NCBI GenBank assembly: GCA_903933765.1
Contig: CAIZLI010000175.1
Location: forward strand, 1 to 16,434
Length of the DNA stretch: 16,434 nucleotides
Source of the DNA: an uncultured Bacteroidota bacterium
GTDB taxonomy: Bacteria; Bacteroidota; Bacteroidia; Chitinophagales; Chitinophagaceae
Direction: 5' to 3'
Shown here piece by piece: positions 1 through 9,455 of this stretch. The notes below the pieces were generated by a model. The model saw only the letters and a program-made list of their open reading frames with translations. It made no database searches and had not been told where the DNA came from. Numbering within the stretch: position 1 is the stretch's first letter; the number at the start of each line of letters is the position of its first letter. The translations under genes and the position numbers were made by a program.

Positions 1-1272
<1,272 letters not shown>

Positions 1273-1316
1273 GGGCCTCAATTAGGGGGAATTTATGAAC
1301 ATTTAACAAAAAATCG

Positions 1317-1365
1317 ACTAATTCAAACCTAGCATACCAATAAATAAACTAATTTCAACTAGCAT
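1317..1365. repeat. Imperfect direct repeat, two 18-19-base copies
   Basis: ACTAATTCAAACCTAGCAT (1317-1335) and ACTAATTTCAACTAGCAT (1348-1365) align over their full length with small insertions and start 31 bases apart, roughly three helical turns. They lie between gyrB and the 68-residue gene, 25 to 70 bases ahead of its start codon. They could be a pair of regulator sites in that gene's promoter, or a chance feature of AT-rich spacer. Confidence 0.4.
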
Positions 1366-1389
1366 TTTAAAAATTAAAATATATACAAA

Positions 1390-1596
1390 ATGGACACTTC
1401 AAAAATGATCAAAGCATATTGCTTGAAAACAAAAGAAAAAAATGTACCAATGATGGACGCTGTTATCACTAAGACTGCTAAAGGCGGTTATATGGCAGGT
1501 GGACATGATGGTAAAGGAAATAAAATGGCAGCTATCATGAGCGAAACAAATGCTTTAAAAGCAATCGCTGATGGTGTTGCAACTAAGGGTTTTTAA
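1390..1596 (+). CDS. Small DUF5679-like protein lacking the zinc-binding cysteines
   Basis: A 68-residue cytosolic protein with no signal peptide or membrane segment. Its ATG follows an A-rich leader without a clear Shine-Dalgarno sequence, common in Bacteroidota. From memory, the core (AYCLKTKEK, then KGGYMAGGHDGKGNKM) follows the DUF5679 ribbon pattern, in which AYCxKC is followed by a basic linker and GTCPxCGTKM. Here only the first Cys (residue 11) remains; the others are replaced by Thr, His/Asp and Gly/Asn, so a zinc ribbon cannot form as in the family. The final 20 residues (ETNALKAIADGVATKGF) are a short extra tail. Codon use looks like that of its neighbours and it ends in a strong terminator, so it is probably a real, well-expressed gene. 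Function is unknown; nucleic-acid binding is only a guess from the ribbon resemblance. Confidence 0.75.
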   Translation: MDTSKMIKAYCLKTKEKNVPMMDAVITKTAKGGYMAGGHDGKGNKMAAIMSETNALKAIADGVATKGF

Positions 1597-1640
1597 TTTT
1601 TAGCATACCCTTAAAGAAATATAAGGGCAAGCTAAAAATT
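1595..1640 (+). other. Hairpin overlapping the stop codon of the 68-residue gene
   Basis: AATTTTTAGC (1595-1604) is exactly complementary to GCTAAAAATT (1631-1640), and an inner stem CCCTT (1608-1612) / AAGGG (1623-1627) continues it after a 3x3 internal loop. The last two bases of the TAA stop are in the stem. It is followed by CTTTAATGATTTTTT rather than a clean U-run, so it looks like a 3'-end stabilising structure placed before the true terminator, not a terminator itself. Confidence 0.5.
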
Positions 1641-1654
1641 CTTTAATGATTTTT

Positions 1655-1690
1655 TCGAGGCACCCCATAAACGAGTGCCTCGATTTTTTT
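1655..1690 (+). terminator. Rho-independent terminator of the 68-residue gene
   Basis: TCGAGGCAC (1655-1663) pairs perfectly with GTGCCTCGA (1675-1683) around an 11-base loop and is followed by seven T (1684-1690). The T-run reaches into the stop codon of the convergent mfd gene. On the minus strand the hairpin is followed by A residues, so it should not terminate mfd. Confidence 0.85.
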
Positions 1691-4600
1691 AGATATCTAC
1701 CCCCACAACCCCGTTGTAAATTTTTGTCAATGTAGCAAAGCAATGCTCCATGCTCTTGATATCCTTAATAATTAAGATAAAGGTTTTTCCAACTTGCTTA
1801 AAATGCGCATTGTTCATTGCAGTTTGCGTATAGCTTAACAAGCCTTTGAAAATCGCACTTTCATAATAAGGTGAATCTGGTCTATTAATAAAGAAACATC
1901 TTAAGGTCTCGTCCTTCAATGTCATTTTTTCGAAACCTAGTGCAATGGCAACGCGTCTTGATTGAATGGTCGTGAATAGGGCTGCAACTTGTTTTGGCAT
2001 TGGACCAAAACGATCTATTAATTCCATCTTCATTGTTTCTAATTCAGCGTCATCAGCAGTTTGATCTAACCTTGTATACAATGAAAGTCTTTCTCCAATA
2101 CTTTCTACATAGACATCTGGAATCATGATCTCTAAGTCGGTATCAATCGTACAGTCTTGTACAAAATCATCCTGTTTACTAATTTCTTCTACAAATAAAT
2201 CTTTGAAATCGGAACGCTTTAATTCGCGCACCGCTTCTGCTAATATTTTCTGGTACATTTCAAATCCAATCTCTGCCATGAATCCACTTTGCTCTCCTCC
2301 CAATAAATTACCTGCACCTCGAATATCCAAATCTCGCATAGCTATTTGAAATCCAGAACCTAGTTCACTAAACTGTTCCAAAGTTTGTAATCTTTTACGC
2401 GAATCGTCTGGCAATGTGCTCATTAACGGTGCCAATAAATAACAGAATGCTTTTTTATTGCTTCTTCCTACCCTGCCTCTTAATTGATGTAAATCACTCA
2501 ATCCAAATTGATGTGCATTATTAATGATAATGGTATTGACATTCGGAATATCCACCCCACTCTCTACAATATTGGTACAAACCAATACATCATACCTGCG
2601 TTCAATAAAGTCAAATATTTTTTCTTCTAATTGATGCCCTTCTAATTGTCCATGGGCAAATCCAATGCTTAGATCTGGGCAAAGCTTTTGAATCATCGCA
2701 CACATTTCGGCCAACCCCTGAACTCGATTGTGGATGAAGAATACTTGCCCACCTCTTTCTGTTTCAAAGTAGATCGATTCTCGAATAAGATCCTCATGAA
2801 ACACTTGCACCTCGGTATGAATGGGTTGTCTATTTGCTGGTGGGGTATTGATAATACTTAAATCCCTGGCGCCCATTAAACTAAAATGCAGGGTTCTTGG
2901 AATAGGTGTTGCAGTCAATGTCAAGCAATCTACATTGGTCCTTAAAGTCTTTAATTTTTCTTTGTGTCCTACACCAAATTTTTGTTCTTCATCTATCACC
3001 ATCAAGCCAAGGTCTTTGAAATGTACTTCCTTTCCTAAAATTCCATGCGTTCCTACCAAAATATCAATCTTACCTTCCCTCACTTTGGCAATCGTTTCTT
3101 TTTTCTGTGCTGCCGATTTAAATCGGTTTAAAAAATCAATCTCAATAGGAAAATCTTTAAGTCTTTCTTTAAATGTTTTAAAATGCTGAAATGCTAAAAT
3201 GGTCGTTGGAACCAACACTGCCACTTGCTTTCCGTCTATCGCTGCTTTAAATGCTGCTCGAATAGCCACTTCTGTTTTACCAAAACCAACATCCCCACAA
3301 ACCAAACGATCCATTGGGGCTGGTGCTTCCATATCTTTTTTTACATCGGCAATGGCTTTCGCTTGATCAATGGTGTCTTCATAAATAAAAGATGCTTCTA
3401 ATTCATGCATCATATAATTGTCTGGCGTAAAAGCAAATCCAGTTTGCGCTTTTCTTTGAGCGTATAACTTGATTAAATCAAAAGCAATCGCTTTCACTTT
3501 TGCCTTGGTCTTATCTTTTAATTTCACCCATGCATCAGATCCTAACTTATTGACTTTTGGCGGCGTGCCTTCCTTACCTGTGTATTTTGAAATCTTATGC
3601 AGTGAATTAATATTGACATATAAAATATCACTATCCTTATAAATAATCCTTACCGCTTCCTGCATCATGCCATTGACTTCGATCTTCTGCAAACCGCTAT
3701 ACACGCCAACACCATGATCAATATGGGTTACATAATCACCTGGATGCAAGTCACTTAATGTACGAAGTGTGATGGCCTTATTTTTACTATAAGCTTGTTT
3801 GACTTTATACTTATGGTATCGCTGAAAAATTTGATGGTCTGTGTAGCAAACCATTTTATGATCATGGTCTATAAAACCTTCATGAATATTTTTGACGATA
3901 GGCGTAAACTGAATTTCGGTTTTTAGATCGGTAAAAATAGCGTGCAAGCGTTCTAATTGCTTTGCTTGTTCAGCAAATAAAAATAAATCATAGCCTTTCT
4001 TTTCATACTCTTGTAAATTGGCAATCAAATATTGAAACTGCCTATTGAAACTTGGTTGCACCTGCGTGCTAAAGGCTAATTTTTGCTTGGTTAAATTGGC
4101 CTGAAACCCCCATTCAATTATGGGTTTATTGAATACTTGTTCTATGACTTTTTCAACAGAAACAAAATCATCCTTGTCTGTATTTTTTTTATGCGCGTCT
4201 GCATCATCTGTTATTTTAAGGATGGGTGCATGCAATAAAAATGCCTCCAATGCCTCCATTTGGTCATTACCTCTTTGTTGAATCAAGGTCCAATCCTTCA
4301 ACCATACAACCGTGTTCTCTGGCACAAATTCCATGAATGGAATTTTGATGGTATCCTCAAACTGTGTGGTCACATTAGGAATGATATTGACTTGCAATAA
4401 TTTTCGTTCACTCAATTGCGTTGCAGGATCAAATAAACGAATGCTATCTACTTCCTCCCCAAATAATTCTACCCTGTATGGTTTTTCATTTCCAAATGAA
4501 TAAATATCAAAAATCCCTCCTCTTAATGCAAATTGACCAGGCTCATACACAAAATCAGTTCGCTCAAAGCCATACTGAATAAGTCGCTCCATTAAATCGT

Positions 4601-5084
4601 CTAAGCCAAATGTATCATTGGTTTTGATTTGAATGATGTTTTCTTGCAAGGTTTTAGGCATGATCACTTTCTCAAAAAATGCCTCCGGATAAGTCACCAC
4701 AATTTTCTTATTTCCACCCATCGATAATTTCGTCAAAGCCTCCGTTCTCAACATCACATGGGAAGGATTAAGCAGGTTAAAATTTTGACTGGTTTTAAAT
4801 GAAGAAGGAAAATAAAACAAATCCATCGCACCAGTGATACTCTCGATAGAATTATAGAAATAAGCTGCTTCTTCGGCATCATTTAATACAATCACATGAT
4901 TGTAGGTAGCTGTTTGAGGATGCGTAAAAATGTGCTGTAAAACAAATACGGGTGAAGAGCCGTTTAGATTTTGTAAGTGTACTTGAAAAGGTGCATTTGC
5001 AGCACTAGACATAGCAATCCCATCTACTATTTTTTTTAGTAGGGGGGATACATCGTACCGATCAAACAAAGATTGCTCATTCAT
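1689..5084 (-). CDS. mfd: Transcription-repair coupling factor Mfd
   Basis: A 1131-residue cytosolic DNA translocase that pushes stalled RNA polymerase off DNA lesions and recruits UvrA. Domain order is canonical: a UvrB-like N-terminal region (FALRGGIFDIY near 185-195, then YRVELFGEEVDSIR), the RNA-polymerase-interacting domain (DLHPGDYVTHIDHGVGVY, about 445-500), and a RecG-like motor with Walker A GDVGFGKTEV (597-606), DEEQ box (698-701), TATPIPRTL (motif III region) and motif VI QLRGRVGR (867-874). The C-terminal autoinhibitory TRCF domain follows (SIGERLSLYTRLD). Length is normal and no motif is missing. It lies 22 bases downstream of the small secreted-protein gene on the same strand and is probably co-transcribed with it. 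Its TAA overlaps the T-run of the opposing terminator, and I see no terminator of its own. Confidence 0.97.
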   Translation of the reverse strand: MNEQSLFDRYDVSPLLKKIVDGIAMSSAANAPFQVHLQNLNGSSPVFVLQHIFTHPQTATYNHVIVLNDAEEAAYFYNSIESITGAMDLFYFPSSFKTSQNFNLLNPSHVMLRTEALTKLSMGGNKKIVVTYPEAFFEKVIMPKTLQENIIQIKTNDTFGLDDLMERLIQYGFERTDFVYEPGQFALRGGIFDIYSFGNEKPYRVELFGEEVDSIRLFDPATQLSERKLLQVNIIPNVTTQFEDTIKIPFMEFVPENTVVWLKDWTLIQQRGNDQMEALEAFLLHAPILKITDDADAHKKNTDKDDFVSVEKVIEQVFNKPIIEWGFQANLTKQKLAFSTQVQPSFNRQFQYLIANLQEYEKKGYDLFLFAEQAKQLERLHAIFTDLKTEIQFTPIVKNIHEGFIDHDHKMVCYTDHQIFQRYHKYKVKQAYSKNKAITLRTLSDLHPGDYVTHIDHGVGVYSGLQKIEVNGMMQEAVRIIYKDSDILYVNINSLHKISKYTGKEGTPPKVNKLGSDAWVKLKDKTKAKVKAIAFDLIKLYAQRKAQTGFAFTPDNYMMHELEASFIYEDTIDQAKAIADVKKDMEAPAPMDRLVCGDVGFGKTEVAIRAAFKAAIDGKQVAVLVPTTILAFQHFKTFKERLKDFPIEIDFLNRFKSAAQKKETIAKVREGKIDILVGTHGILGKEVHFKDLGLMVIDEEQKFGVGHKEKLKTLRTNVDCLTLTATPIPRTLHFSLMGARDLSIINTPPANRQPIHTEVQVFHEDLIRESIYFETERGGQVFFIHNRVQGLAEMCAMIQKLCPDLSIGFAHGQLEGHQLEEKIFDFIERRYDVLVCTNIVESGVDIPNVNTIIINNAHQFGLSDLHQLRGRVGRSNKKAFCYLLAPLMSTLPDDSRKRLQTLEQFSELGSGFQIAMRDLDIRGAGNLLGGEQSGFMAEIGFEMYQKILAEAVRELKRSDFKDLFVEEISKQDDFVQDCTIDTDLEIMIPDVYVESIGERLSLYTRLDQTADDAELETMKMELIDRFGPMPKQVAALFTTIQSRRVAIALGFEKMTLKDETLRCFFINRPDSPYYESAIFKGLLSYTQTAMNNAHFKQVGKTFILIIKDIKSMEHCFATLTKIYNGVVGVDI

Positions 5085-5106
5085 AGTTCAGTCCGCAAAG
5101 ATACAA

Positions 5107-5553
5107 TCAATCTGTTGACGAAGCGATGATCCTTAAATCAATTTCTTGGAATTGATGCTTGGATACTTCCGTAAATGCCACCCCAGTATTGCCAGAAAAA
5201 AATGGAATATAGATTCCATCCTGATAGCCCAATACAATGGTGTACTTTCCAGGAGCTAATCTAAATTTGAATTTGCCTGCTTTATCTGAACGAACTTGCT
5301 TGATCATTTTGGCTTGTATACCTTTTGCGTAATGGCCTTCTTGTGCAATCAATTGATCGACATTGGACGCTTCATAAACATAGACCATTGTCGAAATTGG
5401 AAGGCCTTTCTGCATGGCTATACCCTTTAATGGCATTATTGCATTTTTTTCCAACAATACATGTCCTTGTATGCCCTGTGGAAGGATACAAAAGCCCATT
5501 AGCATTGGGACTAAACAAACTATGAAAATAAACCGAATGGCCATCTTGTGCAT
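5107..5553 (-). CDS. Small secreted protein with a predicted beta-sandwich (carboxypeptidase-regulatory-like) fold
   Basis: A 148-residue protein with an N-terminal hydrophobic stretch (IRFIFIVCLVPMLMGFC) that reads as a signal peptide. The Cys is not in a proper lipobox (MGFC lacks a small residue just before Cys), so export to the periplasm or surface is likelier than lipidation. The mature part begins GIQGHVLLEKN and contains SDKAGKFKFRLAPGKYTIVLGYQDG, the pattern of carboxypeptidase-regulatory or transthyretin-like beta-sandwich domains common in secreted Bacteroidota proteins. No catalytic residues are recognisable. The first ATG is used; a second at codon 4 would also give an intact signal peptide. 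It precedes mfd by 22 bases with no terminator between, although no functional link is evident. It is divergent from the T9SS subtilase, with 77 bases shared between the starts. Confidence 0.75.
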   Translation of the reverse strand: MHKMAIRFIFIVCLVPMLMGFCILPQGIQGHVLLEKNAIMPLKGIAMQKGLPISTMVYVYEASNVDQLIAQEGHYAKGIQAKMIKQVRSDKAGKFKFRLAPGKYTIVLGYQDGIYIPFFSGNTGVAFTEVSKHQFQEIDLRIIASSTD

Positions 5554-5567
5554 AATTGCTGTTTGTC

Positions 5568-5575
5568 TAAAGTTA
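5568..5575 (-). promoter_or_regulatory. Possible -7 element for the secreted-protein/mfd unit
   Basis: Read on the minus strand this is TAACTTTA, one mismatch from the Bacteroidota -7 consensus TAnnTTTG. It lies 14 bases upstream of the ATG at 5553. No well-spaced -33 TTTG is present, so support is weak. Confidence 0.3.
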
Positions 5576-5630
5576 CATTTTTAAGCTTCAAGTTGATTGA
5601 AATTCAAAGAATTGATTTAAATTTAGATTT

Positions 5631-8600
5631 ATGAAAATACGTCTTTTTATCCCCCTTATTTTTGTATGCACTGCAAGCATTTTACAAGCACAGGATGCCA
5701 CAAAAAAAGAACTGTTAATCCAAACATCCAAAGCACTTGCATTGGATGCACGCAATAAATTTTCAAAGGCGGTACTAGCAGCTAAGGAAAAAGGTTGGCC
5801 TATTCAATATGTTTCGCAAAATCAAGCCAATGCAAAATTAATTGGGGTAGATGATAAAGGATGGCCTAAATATTATATTGGATTTGCAGATCCAGTTGCA
5901 TCTATCACTATTGGCGCAAATAAACTTTGGCCTGGCGCTGCTTCCAATTTAAAATTAAGTGGATCGGATGATATCATGACCAATAAATTAGGTGTATGGG
6001 ACGAAGGAAGTCCCTTGTTAACGCATAAGGAATTTACTGGAAGAATCACACAAAAGGACAACGCTAAAGAAGTGGTGACTCATAGCACGCATGTAGCTGG
6101 TATTATAATGAGTAAGGGACTGAACCCATTATCAAAGGGCATGTCTTATGATGTAAAAGGGATACTAGATTACGATTGGAACAGTGACCTATCTGAAATG
6201 TCTGCTGCTGCTGCAAATGGTTTATTAATTTCCAATCATTCTTACGGAACAGTTGCAGGATGGAATAGAAATAGTGACTCAGCAAATAGATGGGAATTCA
6301 ATGGCAGAGTCAACGAAAAAGAAGATTATCGTTTTGGACTGTATGATTTTGACGCACAAATTCAAGACTCTATTGCTTACAATGCCCCTAACTATTTAAT
6401 TATTGCAGCTGCAGGCAATAATAGAACTAGTGTTGGCCCTGCAGTTGGTGAAACTTATTGGAGAAGAAACGAAGCAGGCAGAATGGTTAATTCAGGTGCT
6501 AGACCTGCTGACATTAGTAGTAACGATTCTTATGGAAGTATCGTAACAGATAAAAATGCAAAAAATGTACTCACTGTTGGAGCCGTGTATGGCATCCCCT
6601 CGGAATACAATAAAAAAGAAGATGTTGTCATAAGTAATTTTAGTTCATGGGGGCCAACAGATGATGGCAGAATTAAACCTGACATTGTAGCTCAAGGGGT
6701 ATCGGTGTATGCGCCTATCGCCTCCAACGATTCTAGTTATGGGTACTTAAGCGGAACTTCAATGGCTGCCCCTAGCGCTGCAGGTAGTTTATTATTATTA
6801 CAAGAATTAGGTCATCGATTTACATTGAATGGCGCACCAAGAGTTTTAAAATCTGCTACGCTTAAAGGACTCGCAATTCACACTGCGAACGAAGCAGGAT
6901 TGTACCCGGGACCAGATTATAAGTTTGGATGGGGTTTGTTAAATGTAGCTGAAGCTGCTCAAGTTTTGAATACGGCATTCACCAATAACAATAGTGCAAC
7001 TAGTCCTCATTTTGTTTATGAAAATACTTTACTGAACGGTGAAAGCAAGACCTATACAATCATTGCTTCTGGAACACGTCCTGTAAAAGCGACTATTGTA
7101 TGGACAGACATCAAAGGCAGTTCTAGTGAAGTTTTGAATGATGCCAATCCAGAATTGGTCAATGACTTGGACTTATTGATTACACAAGGGAATAGAACAC
7201 ATCATACTTGGAATTTAACACCTAGTAGTCCAGACAATCAAGCATTCAAGGGGATCAATAGTGTTGACAATGTTGAAAAAGTAGAAGTAGATACCAGTTT
7301 GGTTGGAACCAATTATACCATCACTGTAAAACACAAAGGCACACTCGAAAGAGGACAACAAAATTATTCTTTAATAATAAGTGGCGCAGGAGGTACAGCC
7401 TATTGTAGTTCAGCAGCAACAAGTGCTGCTGGAACAAAAATTGATAGCATTCAATTGAACAATATTAAATTTTCAAAAACAACGGCAGACAATTACGTGG
7501 ACAACACTGCACTATTTGTCAATGGTGAATCCAATGGGACAGTATCCTTATTTATGAAATTAAGCAGTGCCGATGCAACCAATAATAATCGTTTTGTAAA
7601 AGTTTTTATTGACTACAATAACAATGGGGTATTTGACACCAATGAACTTGTGCATACCAGTGCGGCAATCACCAATGGAGACTATAGCGCCAATTTTGAT
7701 TTAATCAGTAATTTAATCGTCAACCAATTCACGAAACTACGTGTAGTTGTAGCCGAAACAACAGCGGTAACCAATGTCACTGCATGTGGTACTTATACAA
7801 TAGGAGAAACCCAAGACTATACCTTAAGAGTAGTGAACCCATCTAACGATGTGCAATTGCTTGCAATCACCAATCCAAGTGGTGGTGTTTCTGAAAAAGA
7901 AGTGCAATATGTAACAATCAAAGTAGCAAATAATGGTGCAAGTAAATTGACTAATCTTCCACTTAGTTTAGAAGTTAAAAAAGGCAATACCACAATTTTA
8001 AATATCAAAGAAACATTTACTGGCAGATTATATGGATCAGAAATCATGACCTACACCTTCCAAACACCTATTGCAATTGAATTAAGTCAAAATTATACGA
8101 TCACAGCTTCTGCAAGTCTTGCCAATGACCAACAACCAGCAAACAATACGATGATCGCAACCATCATCAGTGCAAATCCAAGCCCAGCCATTACTGGTTC
8201 TGCTACAGGTTGTAATGAAAATGTTCAATTGCTTGTCAACAATCCAATTAGCAATGATCAATACCTGTGGTATAATCAGAATACTGACTTGAGTAAACCT
8301 ATTGCAAATGGTACTGTGATTAGGACCTCAACCTCTGCAACAAATCTTTATGTTGGAAGAGGATGGACAGGATTCATTGGACCTAAAGACAAAACTACTT
8401 TAAGTAGCTCTGGAGGTTATAATAATTGGGGTAGTAGTTATGGCGAATTCCTTCGTTTCAATACCACAGGACCAATCCAGTTAGAAACAACAAAAATTTA
8501 TACAGGATATGCTGGTAAAATTGAACTTGAATTAAGAGCACTTAGTACTTTCACAGATTCCACTTATTCCTATTTTCCATCCCAAACTCAAAAAGCAATT

Positions 8601-9449
8601 TTACATGTTGGTGCAAGTAGTCCAAATCCAACACCAGCAACAGGTTCTACTGGTTCAGGCACTCCAACACCTTTTGTAGAAGGAGATTCTGGAAGAATTT
8701 ATGCAATCAATATGAACTTAACGCAAGCGGGTAACTATATTTTAATTGCCCGATGTTTAGACAGTGCCACTATTTTTAGAAACAATCTTATCACCACCAC
8801 TAATCATCCATTTGGTCCAACCGTTCTCGCTTCTATTACTGGCAACTGGGCAGGTGCTAATTTTGAGAAATTTTATTATTTCTTCTACAATATGCAAATT
8901 AGTACGCCGCAATATGAAAAAGCATTGAGTAAAATTCCTGTCATACTCACTGCTAAACCAATCATTTCACAAATTGGAAATGATAGTTTGTATACCACTG
9001 CTGCCGATAGTTATCAATGGTTTATGAATGATGAATCCATTGCAGGCGCAACAAAAAGTGGCATAAAAGTGACTAAAAATGCCATGTACAAAGTGAGCGC
9101 CACTACTGGAACTTGTACCAATTATTCAGATAATAAATTAGTTCTCATCACTGATATCCCCCAAGCGCCAACTAAAGAGATTGGATTAAAAATTGTTTCA
9201 ACAGATTATGTAGAAAATATCATTAAAGGCAATCAATTCTATATTCAATTTAACAATGTTAAAACCAACGCCATTGGATTAAACATTTTAAATAGCAGTG
9301 GTCAAATAGTTTTCCAAAAAGACAAATTAAATAACCAGAATACAGCGCAACCTGTGCAAGTGCCAACATTGTCAACTGGTATTTATTATGTAAAAGTTTT
9401 TGCAAATAATAAAGTGTACGTTCAAAGCGTATTCGTCACTAATAATTAA
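5631..9449 (+). CDS. Secreted Kp43-like S8 subtilisin family protease with T9SS type A sorting domain
   Basis: A 1272-residue serine endopeptidase. Residues 1-20 form a Sec signal peptide (IRLFIPLIFVCTASILQA). The catalytic domain (about 115-445) shows Asp124 in VWDEG, His151 in HSTHVAG, oxyanion Asn263 in AAAGNN and nucleophile Ser377 in LSGTSMAAP; SNHSYG and IAYNAPNYLI fit the Kp43-like branch. The beta-sandwich typical of that branch follows (VKATIVWTD, NDLDLLI; about 460-585). Next come a GEVED-type domain (about 590-735, DYNNNGVFDTNE and GETQDYTLRV), a CARDB-like segment (740-850), an unassigned region (857-1106) with a Pro/Thr/Gly linker near 997-1015, an Ig-like module (1110-1175) and the C-terminal sorting domain (1185-1272, with GIYYVKV). 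The sorting domain is normally removed after outer-membrane passage. The usual HGTH box reads HSTH and D[GS]G reads DEG, otherwise the active site is complete. Natural substrate is unknown. Confidence 0.93.
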   Translation: MKIRLFIPLIFVCTASILQAQDATKKELLIQTSKALALDARNKFSKAVLAAKEKGWPIQYVSQNQANAKLIGVDDKGWPKYYIGFADPVASITIGANKLWPGAASNLKLSGSDDIMTNKLGVWDEGSPLLTHKEFTGRITQKDNAKEVVTHSTHVAGIIMSKGLNPLSKGMSYDVKGILDYDWNSDLSEMSAAAANGLLISNHSYGTVAGWNRNSDSANRWEFNGRVNEKEDYRFGLYDFDAQIQDSIAYNAPNYLIIAAAGNNRTSVGPAVGETYWRRNEAGRMVNSGARPADISSNDSYGSIVTDKNAKNVLTVGAVYGIPSEYNKKEDVVISNFSSWGPTDDGRIKPDIVAQGVSVYAPIASNDSSYGYLSGTSMAAPSAAGSLLLLQELGHRFTLNGAPRVLKSATLKGLAIHTANEAGLYPGPDYKFGWGLLNVAEAAQVLNTAFTNNNSATSPHFVYENTLLNGESKTYTIIASGTRPVKATIVWTDIKGSSSEVLNDANPELVNDLDLLITQGNRTHHTWNLTPSSPDNQAFKGINSVDNVEKVEVDTSLVGTNYTITVKHKGTLERGQQNYSLIISGAGGTAYCSSAATSAAGTKIDSIQLNNIKFSKTTADNYVDNTALFVNGESNGTVSLFMKLSSADATNNNRFVKVFIDYNNNGVFDTNELVHTSAAITNGDYSANFDLISNLIVNQFTKLRVVVAETTAVTNVTACGTYTIGETQDYTLRVVNPSNDVQLLAITNPSGGVSEKEVQYVTIKVANNGASKLTNLPLSLEVKKGNTTILNIKETFTGRLYGSEIMTYTFQTPIAIELSQNYTITASASLANDQQPANNTMIATIISANPSPAITGSATGCNENVQLLVNNPISNDQYLWYNQNTDLSKPIANGTVIRTSTSATNLYVGRGWTGFIGPKDKTTLSSSGGYNNWGSSYGEFLRFNTTGPIQLETTKIYTGYAGKIELELRALSTFTDSTYSYFPSQTQKAILHVGASSPNPTPATGSTGSGTPTPFVEGDSGRIYAINMNLTQAGNYILIARCLDSATIFRNNLITTTNHPFGPTVLASITGNWAGANFEKFYYFFYNMQISTPQYEKALSKIPVILTAKPIISQIGNDSLYTTAADSYQWFMNDESIAGATKSGIKVTKNAMYKVSATTGTCTNYSDNKLVLITDIPQAPTKEIGLKIVSTDYVENIIKGNQFYIQFNNVKTNAIGLNILNSSGQIVFQKDKLNNQNTAQPVQVPTLSTGIYYVKVFANNKVYVQSVFVTNN

Positions 9450-9455
9450 TTCATT

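Noticed and set aside
2821..3189. 122-codon open frame on the plus strand inside mfd
   Set aside because: It is antisense to the conserved Mfd motor domain and its translation shows no domain or plausible composition; a shadow of mfd codon use.
5107..5553. Lipoprotein call for the small secreted protein
   Set aside because: The Cys at the end of the signal region is preceded by Met-Gly-Phe, which does not satisfy a lipobox.
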